Assembly (NCBI GenBank): GCA_020796225.1
Contig: CM036754.1
Coordinates: forward strand, 69,773,940 to 69,837,939
Reading direction: 5' to 3'
Length of the DNA stretch: 64,000 bases
Origin: Arion vulgaris
Taxonomy: Eukaryota; Mollusca; Gastropoda; Stylommatophora; Arionidae
The notes beneath the pieces were generated by a model, which ran no database searches, was not told where the DNA came from, and worked only from the letters and a program-made list of their open reading frames with translations. The stretch's first letter is position 1. Each line of letters starts with the position of its first letter. Position numbers and translations under genes: made by a program. Positions 1 to 9,587 of the stretch are shown one piece after another.

Positions 1-611
1 TAATGACTGGGAACACACCGGCGATATGAACAATATAATGACTGGGAACAGATGGGTGATATGAACAATACAATGACTGGGAACACATGGGCGATATGAA
101 CAATATAATGACTGGGAACACACGGGTGATATGAACAATATAGTAACTGGGAACACATGGGTGATATGAACAATATAGTAACTGGAAACACATGGGTGAT
201 ATGAACAATATAGTAACTGGGAACACGCGGGCGATATGAACAATATAATGACTGGGAACACGCGGGCGATATGAACAATATAATGACTGGGAACACACCG
301 GCGATATGAACAATATAATGACCGGGAATACGCGTGCGATATGAACAATATAATGACTGGGAACACGCGGGCGATATGAACAATATAATGACTGGGAACA
401 CGCGGGCGATATGAACAATATAATGACTGGGAACACGCGGGCGATATGAACAATATAATGACTGGGAACACACGGGCGATATGAACAATATAATGACTGG
501 GAACACACCGGCGATATGAACAATATAATGACTGGGAACACACGGGCGATATGAACAATATAATGACTGGGAACACACCGGCGATATGAACAATATAATG
601 ACTGGGAACAC
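1..611. repeat. 35-bp minisatellite array
   Basis: About 17 head-to-tail copies of a 35-bp unit built around ATGACTGGGAACAC and GCGATATGAACAAT. Copies differ mainly at CACACCGGC / ATGGGT / CGCGGGC. The array runs off the left edge of the window, so its full size is unknown. No coding potential is seen. Confidence 0.97.
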
Positions 612-835
612 TAATTAATATCCTGAAACTCCAGATGTTGACTTCATAGAGACTCACAAAACTATTAGAAACATCAAAGGGCAAACATTATCACATATGT
701 TGTGACTTATATGTATATTGACAGCTGTGAGACATCCAATACGTTAATCACTATGCTACCATATTACAAACAAGTAAACAAGATGGATGTCAAATGTTCG
801 TAGTTTTCTGAACTGTCAATTCAACAATAAGAATA

Positions 836-1347
836 TTCTATTTTATTCTCATCATCATCAAGATGCGTATCCTTTATACGTCTTTGTTCTCTTTGTAGCA
901 CATCTGAAATTCACTCTGTCTCTAGCCAGTCCACCCACTTCATCGATGGTCATATTCATGGTTTCTTTAAGCCATCTTCTTCTTGGTCTGCCTCTGCCTC
1001 CTAGGACCATGCCCTCTAAAATTGTTCTTTTTTTTCCGATCCAGAAGCACTTGAGCTTTTCAGCTCTTCGGCTCGGTGCCATGGACATCGTAACCCTTCG
1101 GTTCGGTGCCACGAACACCGTAAATCTGGGGAATCTGTGGTTTTTCTGACATCCCGTGGAATTGAACCCGCACACACAGAGGAAAAGTCATTCGTAGTCC
1201 AACGCGCTACGAACACGCTGGGCAGACGGGCATTGTTCTTTCCAGGCAATCGTGACGCTTGATGTGATCAAAGTATGTAATTTTTTTGTATAGTATGTTG
1301 TTGATCAGCCAATTCTCTTTAACATTTAGTTCTTTCATGATATATTT
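836..1347 (-). mobile_element. LINE-i 3'-end relic (first tandem copy), split by a SINE
   Basis: Minus-strand translation of 858-1030 gives the GRRGRPRRRWLKETMNM type of peptide found at the C-terminus of many non-LTR retrotransposon reverse transcriptases, followed by the 3' tail (GATGAT)n at 850-862. Only the last ~100 residues remain. SINE-A interrupts it at 1031-1231. A second copy of the same segment follows head-to-tail at 1348-1655. It is a dead 5'-truncated fragment. Confidence 0.75.
1031..1231 (-). mobile_element. SINE-A copy with 10-bp TSD
   Basis: Minus orientation; head GCCCGTCTGCCCAGCGTG type at the right end, A-rich tail at the left. A B-box-like GGGTTCAATTCC is present. The flanking repeat ATTGTTCTTT occurs at 1021-1030 and 1232-1241, so this is a bona fide retroposed insertion. 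The empty site can be read in the neighbouring LINE-i copy near 1535-1545. Confidence 0.93.
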
Positions 1348-1655
1348 TATTCTTATCATCATAAAGGTGCGTATCCTTTATAGGACGTTGTTCTCTTTGC
1401 AGCACATCTGAAATTCACTCTTTCTCTAGCCAGTTCACCCACTTCATCGATGGTCATATTCATGGTATCTTTAATATCTTGTAGCCATCTTCTTCTTGGT
1501 CTGCCTCTGCGTCCTGAGACCCTGCCTCTAAAATTGTTCTTTCGTGGCCATCGTGACGCTTGATGCTACCAAAGTATCTAATTTTTTTTTTATAATGTTG
1601 TTTATCAGCCAATTCTCTTTAACATTTAGTTCTTTCAGGATATCTTTTATTCTAC
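1348..1655 (-). mobile_element. LINE-i 3'-end relic (second tandem copy, uninterrupted)
   Basis: Same reverse-transcriptase C-terminal segment as the preceding copy, beginning at the degenerate (ATC)n tail and ending at the same TTTTATTC motif. It lacks the SINE and therefore acts as an internal empty-site control. Frameshifts prevent a long reading frame. Confidence 0.75.
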
Positions 1656-1850
1656 GTTGAGGAAACACGTACTAACAAAGTACTGTATAGTTTTACAAAA
1701 GACAAAAAACAAAAATAATACATAGCAAAGTTTCGACCCAAAGGTCTTTATCAAGCAAACGATACAACAGGAATGACTAATTTCACAGCAGACTACATAT
1801 AGACTACGACAGAAACATTCGAACGGTAATAAATGAAAATTTGACTAAAA
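1656..1850 (+). mobile_element. P-repeat, possible Penelope-like terminal repeat
   Basis: Shares with seven other places in the window the blocks AACAAAGTACTGTA, a CGACC...AAAGGTC core and TTTATCAAGCAAACGA. Non-coding. Assignment to Penelope-like elements is inference from tandem and inverted arrangements elsewhere (15082-15356, 41092-41335). Confidence 0.55.
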
Positions 1851-1964
1851 ACGAATAAAAATAAAGTGAAAAAAGTAGAAGTAAAAAAAGAAAAAAAAAA
1901 AAATAAAAATATATAATATATACATTAAACATAAAAATAAGTTAGAACCTTTTCTACTTTGGGA

Positions 1965-2110
1965 TATATAGTACAGGTAGCCTGTATTTCATTGACGTTG
2001 GCACGGTGGAATGTCAGCATCACGCCGGCCTCTTCCAGGCGTCGGTACCCAGTTGAGCTGGTCGACCTGAACCGTCGCGTCGGGAAATTCCACGTCATTA
2101 TGTGAGCTCG
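1965..2110. repeat. Dispersed repeat, unknown class
   Basis: A stretch with GGTAGCCTGTATTTCATTGA, GTCAGCATCACG and GGTACCCAGTTGAG is found again, diverged, at 45528-45645. No tRNA-like boxes or reading frame recognised. Confidence 0.6.
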
Positions 2111-2234
2111 AACCGACACAGTCTTGAAAGCAGTTCACTAACAAGCTATGCATATATAACTTATATACATTAAACATATACATATGAAGCATTGTTTTGT
2201 ATTTGGAATTACATACTTTTTATTACGTAGTTCG

Positions 2235-2405
2235 CCATTGTCTACATAGTTTGACTGCAGTCTTCCCTTATATCGATGTCATTGCTACATAGTTTTACTG
2301 CAGTCTTCCCTTATATCGATGTCATTGCTACATAGTTTACTGCATTCTTCCTTATATCGATGTCATTGCTACATAGTTTGACTGCATTCTTCCCTTATAC
2401 CGATA
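2235..2405. repeat. 43-44-bp tandem repeat, about four copies
   Basis: Units contain CTACATAGTTT, ACTGCAGTCTTCCCTTAT and CGATGTCATTG; later copies carry small deletions. Confidence 0.92.
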
Positions 2406-2446
2406 ATACTATACAAAGTTGACAGTCTTTGAATATTGTTCGCGGG

Positions 2447-2745
2447 GGTTTCGGTGGTGTAGAATTAAAGTGCTCGTCTCTTGTACCAAAGATACCTGAT
2501 TCGCTTCATCGTGAATCAATCGGGATATTTTTCCAGAGAGCCATGATCTCAATATAGGTGAGATCGAGTTCCTAGTCCTAACGGAGACAGACGATAAAAC
2601 GTAGGTCCCGTGTTCTATTTAAGCACGTAAAAGAACCATTGGTAGATGAAGAATCGTCAAGGAAGACAGAGGTGTTTTTGCTGTAACTACAGTCAGCCTC
2701 ACAACGGAGATCACAGCGGTAACCATGGCTGTAAAGGGGTTGAGT
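2447..2745 (+). mobile_element. SINE-F, 5' portion
   Basis: Matches the first ~250 bp of the elements at 4441-4890 and 49775-50215: tRNA-like head (GGTGGTGTAGAATTAAAG, then GATTCGCTTC as a degenerate B box), GATCTCA...GTGAGATCGAGTTC and GCACGTAAAAGAACCA. The 3' part and (ATCA)n tail are missing. Confidence 0.7.
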
Positions 2746-2779
2746 ACACAGAAACTCACACATGCATGTCTAAAAAAGA

Positions 2780-3018
2780 GTCTAACGGCGAAGGATTGAT
2801 TTCATTGCACCTGGTTTCCCCATATAGCTTCAACCTTGTCAGCAGATATGTATTATCATTGCACCTGGTTTCCCCATATAGCTTCAACCTTGTCAGCAGA
2901 TATGTATTATCATTGCACCTGGTTTCCCCATATAGCTTCAACCTTGTCAGCAGATATGTATTATCATTGCACCTGGTTTCCCCATATAGCTCAACTTGTC
3001 AGCAGATATGTATTTTAG
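2780..3018. repeat. 54-bp tandem array grown from a SINE-E 3' segment
   Basis: Four units containing CATTGCACCTGGTTTCCCC and GTCAGCAGATATGTATTA. The left edge (GAAGGATTGATTTCATTGCAC) is the 3' end of SINE-E as seen at 14095 onward, so the array arose inside a SINE fragment. The 54-bp period gives open 18-residue repeats on both strands, a by-product of periodicity. Confidence 0.9.
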
Positions 3019-3028
3019 GGGAGCTCAG

Positions 3029-3268
3029 TTAATTGCATATCCTTTACAAGACTTTTGCGAATCAATCCCAGCTTTTTAACGCTGTTTGTGATTTTTCTAG
3101 ACATTATTAAGTTCAATAGTTTGCCATTGCTTTTTGAATTGGTGGTGCCATCGTCCTTTTGTAAAAATCCACGCGAAACAATTTGCAACTAAACTGTCCG
3201 CAGCGTGATTCGAACTGAGAACTTCGGGGTTAATAGACCGAGTCACTATCCCCTAAGCCACAGACGCC
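3029..3268 (-). mobile_element. SINE-B copy
   Basis: Minus orientation. Read on that strand it has an A-box-like TGGCTTAGGGGATAGTGACT, a B box of the GAGTTCGAATCA type (mutated here), then a conserved body (GGACGATGGCACCACC, GCAATGGCAAACTA) and 3' end AAAGGATATGCAATT. Confidence 0.88.
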
Positions 3269-3299
3269 ACTATAGGGACAGACTGCAGTAAAACTATGT

Positions 3300-3425
3300 A
3301 AAATGGCAAAACACGTAATAACAAAGTACTACATTTTTACAAATTACTAAAACAATGACAACGCATAGCAACATTTCGACCAAAAGGTCCTTATCAAGTA
3401 AACGACACACCTAGATATACATGGA
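3300..3425 (+). mobile_element. P-repeat fragment
   Basis: Contains CACGTAATAACAAAGTAC, ACAAATTACTAAAACAATGA, TTTCGACCAAAAGGTCC and TTATCAAGTAAACGA, the order typical of this family in the window. Confidence 0.75.
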
Positions 3426-3539
3426 GAAGAGAGCTAGAATGAGTTTGTATTCTAAGATATAATTCTACACGTCTGCTCTACCTATTGTCCGTCTGTGTTG
3501 TCGTCGACTGTTTGCTGTCTCTAAATTGGGGGGATAGCT

Positions 3540-3875
3540 ATATTCTGCTACAGGCAGATACTAAAAGGACAGGTAAAACATGAAAAGAATTGGAAGGGAT
3601 GGCAGGTAAGAGAAAGAGCTGAAAGAAGTTTGTTGGCAAAACACGTAATCACAAAGTACTGTAGTTTTACAAATTACAAAAACAATGACAAAATACAGCA
3701 ACGTTTCGACCAACAAGGCCTTTATCAAGCAAACAAACAGGAGTGACGAATTAAAAAAACATATGGACGACTACATACAAACGTTTCTAATGAAAATCTG
3801 GGAAGAAGTTTGTTGAAGACCTGTGCTCCGTTGGGAGTTGAAGGTGAGGAAGAAGACATGTAATATTAGATATAA
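3540..3875 (+). mobile_element. LINE 3'-end relic split by a P-repeat
   Basis: The halves 3540-3635 and 3816-3875 read as the end of a retrotransposon reverse-transcriptase ORF (KRIGRDGR.ERAERSLLK type residues, then an AAGTTTGTTGAAGACC coding end and GAGGAAGAAG tail). The homologous minus-strand segment at 36035-36230 is uninterrupted. The inserted P-repeat is 3636-3802. Confidence 0.6.
3636..3802 (+). mobile_element. P-repeat insertion with 13-bp TSD
   Basis: The 13-mer AAGAAGTTTGTTG occurs at 3623-3635 and again at 3803-3815. The inserted 167 bp is a P-repeat (AACGTTTCGACCAACAAGGC, TTTATCAAGCAAAC). TSD length and lack of terminal inverted repeats fit a retroelement rather than a cut-and-paste transposon. 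Confidence 0.85.
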
Positions 3876-4238
3876 CATAAAATAATGTAATGTTACTTAA
3901 TCTATTGGTAACAAAAATTGACAAGATAATTCTAAAGTAAACGGAAGAGCATGAATAACAACAACAGTATTCGTGTGGCTAGACACAAAAATAATTCTTT
4001 AATGGGAAGTGATATTAATAATAATTAACATAGCTCACGAAACGTGTCCAGTTGAACAGATAGCTTGACAAGGTAATAATAGGTAAACTTGTAAGCTATT
4101 GTATAGTTAGATTGATGGTGATGCACACGTATGCAGGTTAAGTTACTAAAACAAAAATCAAATTATAAGTGGTCTGGAAGTCAATAGTAGAAATATTAGC
4201 ATTTCACTCTAAGGCGTACATCTCTAATAGTTAGCGGG

Positions 4239-4440
4239 GGCCCGTCTGCCCAGCTTGTTCGTATCGCGTTGGACTACGGGTGACTATCCCTCTGTGTGTG
4301 CGGGTTCAATTCCGCGGGATGGCAGAAAAAGCCACAGATTCCCCAGATTTACGGTGTTCGTGGCACCGAACCGAAGGGTTACGATGTCCATGGCACCGAG
4401 CCGAAGAGCTGAAAAGCTCAAGTGCTTCTGGATCGGAAAA
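4239..4440 (+). mobile_element. SINE-A copy with 13-bp TSD
   Basis: Full-length: CCCGTCTGCCCAGC head, GGGTTCAATTCC B box, GGTGTTCGTGGCACCGAACC and GTGCTTCTGGATCGG body, short A tail. AATAGTTAGCGGG flanks it at 4226-4238 and 4441-4453. It landed at the 5' end of the SINE-F at 4441. Confidence 0.95.
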
Positions 4441-4890
4441 AATAGTTAGCGGGTGTCTCTGAAGTTGAGGCTAGAAGGTCGTCTCTCGTCCCAAAGATGA
4501 TCGTTCGCTCCTCGGGAGACCTCGGGGTATTTTTCTAAAGACCCTGATCTCAGTGTGAGATGGAATTCTTAATCATATCAGAGTCGGACAAAAAGCAATA
4601 AAAGTTGAGCATGTAAAAGAACTCTTGGCGGGTTCAAAAATAGAGAAGTGCAGGCTGGAAAGCCGCTGTCCAGGCAAACATTCATTAGAAAGATTTAAAA
4701 AAATAAAATTCCTACATAATATTTTCACTATCTTCTAAATTACATCGGGGACCCTCGCCGATGCTACAGAGTTCGTGCACTGCCGCTGAGATCTTCGTGT
4801 GTAAGAAAGAGATCGGAGCACACATGGTTACTCACCGAAGTGCAATGATGATGGTCCTATCAATCAATCAATCACTCAATATAACATACA
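4441..4890 (+). mobile_element. SINE-F, near full length, (ATCA)n tail
   Basis: About 440 bp: head with GTCCCAAAGATGATCG, CTGATCTCAGTGTGAGATGG, GCATGTAAAAGAACTC, GCTACAGAGTTCGTGCACTG, GAAAGAGATCGGAGCACAC, ending CAATGATGATGGTCC then ATCAATCA repeats. Collinear with 49775-50215. tRNA ancestry is inferred from the degenerate A and B boxes. Confidence 0.8.
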
Positions 4891-5015
4891 CGCGCATATC
4901 ATTGATAGTATTTTCAAATATATTTCTAATAAATAAATAAGGAGGTTTTAGAACCCACAGGGGAAGAACTGAAGCCAATGGATATGCTAAATAACTAAAC
5001 AGTAAACAAGTATTC

Positions 5016-5261
5016 GATGGGATCTGTGGCCTTGGGGGTAGTGACTCGGTCTACTAACCCCGACGTTCTGAGTTCGAATCATGTTGCGGACAGTTTGGTT
5101 TCAAATTGTTTCGCGTTGATTTTTACAAAAGGACGATGGTACCACCCGTTCAGAAAGCAATGGCAAACTACTGAACGTAATGCTTAGAAATATCGCAAAC
5201 AGCGTTAAAAAGCTGGGGTTGATTCTCAAAGTCTTGTAAAGAATTTTCAATTAACTTAACT
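5016..5261 (+). mobile_element. SINE-B copy with 13-bp TSD and (AACTT)n tail
   Basis: TGTGGCCTTGGGGGTAGTGA (A box) and GAGTTCGAATCATG (B box) followed by the family body and a TTAACTTAACTT tail. TAAACAAGTATTC flanks it at 5003-5015 and 5262-5274. The cleanest SINE-B in the window. Confidence 0.95.
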
Positions 5262-5559
5262 TAAACAAGTATTCAGTGTCTCTGGGGGGGGGACCAAAAA
5301 ACCACAATTTACCAATCACTGAATTCGAACAACAAACTGTTTTTATTACAGCACCCACGAACCTGATTGGTTGTTCCAGACTGTACGACATATTGTTACA
5401 TTGTGTATAATCATAAGTACCGCCCTGTAGTAATTGTGGAGAATGTCACAGGATAGTTAGTTAGAGCGAATTGAAAAAAAAAAATACAGAAATTTGCTAC
5501 GCTGGTATCAAAGGAGAAAACATGGAAACTTCACTGCAAAAACATCACAACGAACTTAT

Positions 5560-6125
5560 ACTCATGGACTTTCTTTTCTATAATCCAGTTTTGCCTCAAT
5601 GCGTCGAGATAAGAAGAGATTTTTAGAACGGTCTTTTGTTTGCGCTTCATAAACAGTGTCTGTCGTCGACTCTGTTTTTTCTGAGGTTATCTTTTGCGAA
5701 GCCGGCCTTTTGCTTCACTGTATCGAAGTAATATTGCTCTTTAAGGCGCACTGTCTGTTGGTAAACTGCTTATATGGCCGTGCTATTTAATTTGTTGTTT
5801 CTTGAAGTTCATTACTGACGTTGTACTCACTTTTTTCCTGTTGTCTTCATTTCTCAACCAGTCTCGTCTTGTTCATACCAACATTTTGCGGAGACGCTTC
5901 ATTTCTGTAGTGACTAGTTTTCTTCTGTCATTTAATTCCAGCGTCCAGGTTTGACACTGATAGCAGAATGTGGGGAGAAAGATTGTGTTAAACAGTGCTA
6001 TTTTTGTTTTCATGGTAATGTTTGCATTTTAAAATTGGCGCCATTTGTACTATCATTTGCTTTGCTTTGTTGCATTTGTGTTGGATTTCGTTAATTCTTC
6101 CTCCTTTTGCTGAATTGGTTCATTG
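5560..6125 (-). mobile_element. Degenerate LINE reverse-transcriptase relic
   Basis: Minus-strand translation near 5830-6000 retains words such as CYQ.QTWTLE, RLRKMLV and RRDWL that match the C-terminal region of LINE reverse transcriptases seen elsewhere here. Many frameshifts; boundaries are approximate. Confidence 0.45.
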
Positions 6126-6227
6126 ATTCAGATCACAAAGTAGTTTAAGAAAAGATGTGCGAGAAATAAGTCAAAACAAAAACAATAATCACAGTGACTG
6201 AATAGCAAACTGTTACTTGAGCTAAAC

Positions 6228-6394
6228 CAGTGGCGGCTCGTCATTAAGGGCCAGTGGGGCCAGGCCCCATCAAAAATAACGTGTAACATGCATTTATTAT
6301 TTAGTAAATTAAAATATAACCTTATCCAATACCATGATTTTCCCGAATATTTGTACCTGGCCCCACCAACAAAAAGGATCACCAGCCGCCACTG
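6228..6394 (+). mobile_element. hAT-1 MITE with perfect 8-bp TSD
   Basis: 167 bp with terminal inverted repeats CAGTGGCGGCTCG / GCCGCCACTG, AT-rich non-coding middle. AGCTAAAC flanks both sides (6220-6227, 6395-6402). The 8-bp TSD and CAG...CTG ends are those of the hAT superfamily; no transposase is encoded, so it depends on an element elsewhere. Confidence 0.96.
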
Positions 6395-6402
6395 AGCTAA
6401 AC

Positions 6403-7890
6403 ACTATTCGCTACTGCACTTCAGCTCACTGTCAATGAGCTAAACTGTCTCCATGACTACTATCTATATATATATGTGTATATATATATGACCTTTGCTG
6501 TCTTTACAGACTGTCAATTGGCAAGTGTGTTTCTGTGACAACCTCTGAGTTTTCGCTTTTCTCTCTTGTCTTTCATTTCATAACTAAGTCTCTTTTCAAA
6601 AGACACTGACTGTTTTGCTCTTCTTCTGCTTCGTAATGGCTTCTTTTCAAAACAATCTGCGCCCATGCGCAATATCGTTTTCCGCACAACTCTGTCATCA
6701 GCTTGTTTTTCTCATATGCTGGGACCTATACAAAAGTTCTTCATTGAGGCCTTGCAGACATCTTGATATCTGAGCAGTGGTCTGCCCTGCTACCTGTTCA
6801 CCTCCGAAAGATCACAGAACAACATCTGACAACTATAAACACATTAAAAACAGCTGATCCAGCCTTGATAACATAATACGCACATGTAACCAGCCACGCC
6901 CTCAAATAAGGATAAATACATCACCATACCAGCACATACACAATTTCACAACATGGGCGACACTGGAATGAAATTATCGGACCGACACTGGAATGACATT
7001 TTTAGGACAAAGTATCAGAAACTGTCTCATCTAATATTTCTTTCATTGTTTTACCATTAAAAACAGCATTTCGTTCCAGATCAAATTCGTATTCCTATTC
7101 TCACTCATAACTTTATTGCAATCTAACTACCACTTTTACATATACTACCATTAATACCCATACCGCCCTCACCACTATTAATGGTAGCAGGTTCAACGAG
7201 TATAGTAAATTAAGAGTGACATTTACTAGTTGTATTACAGGTGGGTTCGTCTATGAACAAACCAAAAAAAACTCACAAGTATGAAACACGTGTCATGGGT
7301 GTGGACTGCGAGGTTGGGTAACCACCGCAGTTGATCAGATTAACCTAACTGAGCGCAGTTTTATAGGTTCCTAGTTATCATAACCTTCTGTAGAGTAAGG
7401 GACGTTATGTAAACATCAGATGAAGCTGCGCACCAGTAGGTAATTATAATTACATTGCATTGGTATGAGTCAGATTGCATTCATAATAACTAGTTAGATT
7501 GTACTAGACGTTGAATCCTAAGGCTGTAATCTTTAACAGTTGTAACCGTTTCATTCCGTAATTAAATAGTTTAACCTCTAGATAATCTATAATGAAATTT
7601 ATTCTGAATTATTCAGTGTGCATGCTTTGCGGAATTTTACAAAACACCGTGAGCCAGTTTACCACCTCAGATAGATGAAGGGGTTAAATGTCCCGCCACG
7701 TTCCCTCTGCTGCTGCAATTATTAGTTAAGTATCGAGGTCATATCGTAATCAATACATCTAGAACAAAGCAGAGCCACATATCTTATCTATACTGGTTTG
7801 GAATTATGTTCTCGTTTGCGAAACCTATGTAGTAGTTGACAAATATGACGCGTTCATCCCATTTTTATCTCAGTTTTGCAGAATCAATTA
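6403..7890. other. Unassigned AT-rich stretch
   Basis: Contains a short (TA) run near 6465-6490 and two tandem copies of GACACTGGAATGA words near 6958-6990. I recognise no gene, tRNA or repeat family shared with the rest of the window. Confidence 0.6.
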
Positions 7891-7896
7891 TAATCA

Positions 7897-8100
7897 TAGT
7901 GGAGAGTGTCTGGCCGAATGAATTAGAGCTCGGCTATAATGCGGGAGACCCGTGTTCAACCCACGGTATGGCCAAGGATTTATGTCTGTTGTGAGCATAA
8001 AAGTAAAATCCTCATAACCTGAACAGCTTCGTGGCGACTGCACTAGCCATGCGGTCATTAAATTTCTAAAGCTCACGTCCTACCTGTCCTTTACCGCCCT
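7897..8100 (+). mobile_element. tRNA-like SINE head (SINE-H)
   Basis: TGGCCGAATGAATTAGAGC resembles an A box and CCGTGTTCAACCCACGG a B box in a T-arm-like hairpin. A related head occurs in minus orientation at 25300-25360 attached to SINE-G. No complete acceptor stem is seen, so a functional tRNA gene is unlikely. The 3' limit is uncertain. Confidence 0.55.
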
Positions 8101-8156
8101 ACAATGCGAAACTACAGGCAGTAACGACAATTTTTAAAAAAAAACTATAGTAATAA

Positions 8157-8390
8157 TAATAATTTCTGTCGTACAAACGTTACATGGGGCCTGCAAGTAA
8201 TTTCTCCAAAACGCTCTTTCCTGGGCAACTCGCTCAATCTCTTCCATGGAATCGAGTATGATATGTTTTGCCTCTCTCAGCAAAGTTTGTTTCAGGGTTT
8301 CCCTACGTCGCCCTCTCTTTATTGAACCTCTTGCACCCCACTCCATTGCCTGCTTTGGTATTCGTTGATCATTATTTCTCAAGGTATATT
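8157..8390 (-). mobile_element. LINE-ii 3'-end relic
   Basis: Minus strand translates to LRNNDQRIPKQAMEWGARG, then RRRETLKQTLLREA and SMEEIERVAQERAFWRNYLQ, followed by the family's (ATT)n 3' tail at 8155-8163. This is the C-terminal ~80 residues of a reverse transcriptase ORF plus 3' end. Directly abuts SINE-C at 8391. Confidence 0.82.
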
Positions 8391-8632
8391 CTTCTTCTTT
8401 TTCTTTGAGTTCGTTCTTTACGACCAAATTTAATCCCTTTGTGATATGTTTGATCTTTGCCAAGAACGTATATACGTTACACACTGGTTTGGTAGGCCCC
8501 TAAACGCATAGACTTCTACACGCTTAGGACACATGCATCCGATTTCCTCAAACCTCCTTAGTCGCCTCTTACGATATGCATAGCAGGTAACAGTGGTTTG
8601 TTTTTGGGCCCCAGTAACCACTCGGGCGCCTC
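8391..8632 (-). mobile_element. SINE-C copy
   Basis: Minus orientation with (TTC)n at its left end (the family's GAA tail), GTTCTTTACGACC, CCTTAGTCGCCTCTTACG and GTAACCACTCGGGCG at the right. Shares the CGTAAGAGGCGAC core with SINE-D. Confidence 0.88.
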
Positions 8633-8825
8633 AATGTACAAAAAGCATATATCCATCTTTTCATTCGTATAACAGATGTTACTAGCGGTTGAGCACAAGA
8701 ATCAACTGCGTGGCCTCAAAATTTCAATATCGAAGATGTTTTTCCGATTTTCTTTTTCGCAGATAATAAACTCCATACTTCACAAAGATTGCTTTAATAG
8801 TGTCCTTTCGCAGGGTAACTTAATG

Positions 8826-9062
8826 CACAATATGTTGTATATGTGGGGAGAATACTACACAATATGTTGTATATGTGGGGAGAATATTGCCCAATATGTT
8901 GTATATGTTGTATATATATATATGAGAAGAATATTGCTCAATATGTTGCATATTACAGGAGAATACTGTACAATATGTTGTATATGTGAGGAGAATATCG
9001 AAGAATATGTTGTATATGTTGGGAGAATACTACACAATATGTTGTATATGTGGGGAGAATCC
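8826..9062. repeat. ~32-bp tandem repeat
   Basis: Seven or so units of AATATGTTGTATATGTGGGG plus AGAATACTACAC, interrupted near 8905-8925 by a short TATATA run. Reading frames here are products of the repeat. Confidence 0.92.
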
Positions 9063-9394
9063 TGCAGCAAACGTTCTACATAATACAAAACGACACAGTT
9101 TGTTGCCAGCATTCTTTTTATTGACGTGGCATATCGACTGGAGCAGGCGACCATGCCTCCCTGCAACATTACTGCTGCTAATTAATATGTTGACCTTCCA
9201 TTAAGCGTCTGCATTCCACATTTATATATCAGACGATATGCATGCAGACGTAAAGGTTTCATTTATTATCACGAGCCGCATTGAAATAAATTAAGTTTTT
9301 ATGGCGTGAGTAATTAGTTTTGTTCCTGTTTCAGAACTCTCTTGTTTGTTCCTACTACTTATTGCATGTATCATAATAATACACTTCGTTTAGT

Positions 9395-9485
9395 CGTACT
9401 GATGTATGTACAATCATTGTTTAGTGGTACTGATGTTTATACAATCATTGTTTAGTGGTACTGTTGTATGTACCATAATAACACA
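9395..9485. repeat. Short tandem repeat, ~31 bp
   Basis: Two to three units with GTACTGATGTATGTACAATC and ATTGTTTAGTG. Confidence 0.8.
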
Positions 9486-9587
9486 CAGAGTAGAACATCT
9501 CCCGGAGAGATTTTTCACGCCAGCAACTGTCTAGAAACCAAACACAACTATAAGATGTTCACAGGAACAGAATGTAACAATCATTAA

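Noticed and set aside
7897..7975. Functional tRNA gene
   Set aside because: Only A- and B-box-like segments; the same head occurs attached to SINE-G.
8676..9204. Open frames on both strands over the 32-bp repeat
   Set aside because: Low-complexity translations of a tandem repeat.
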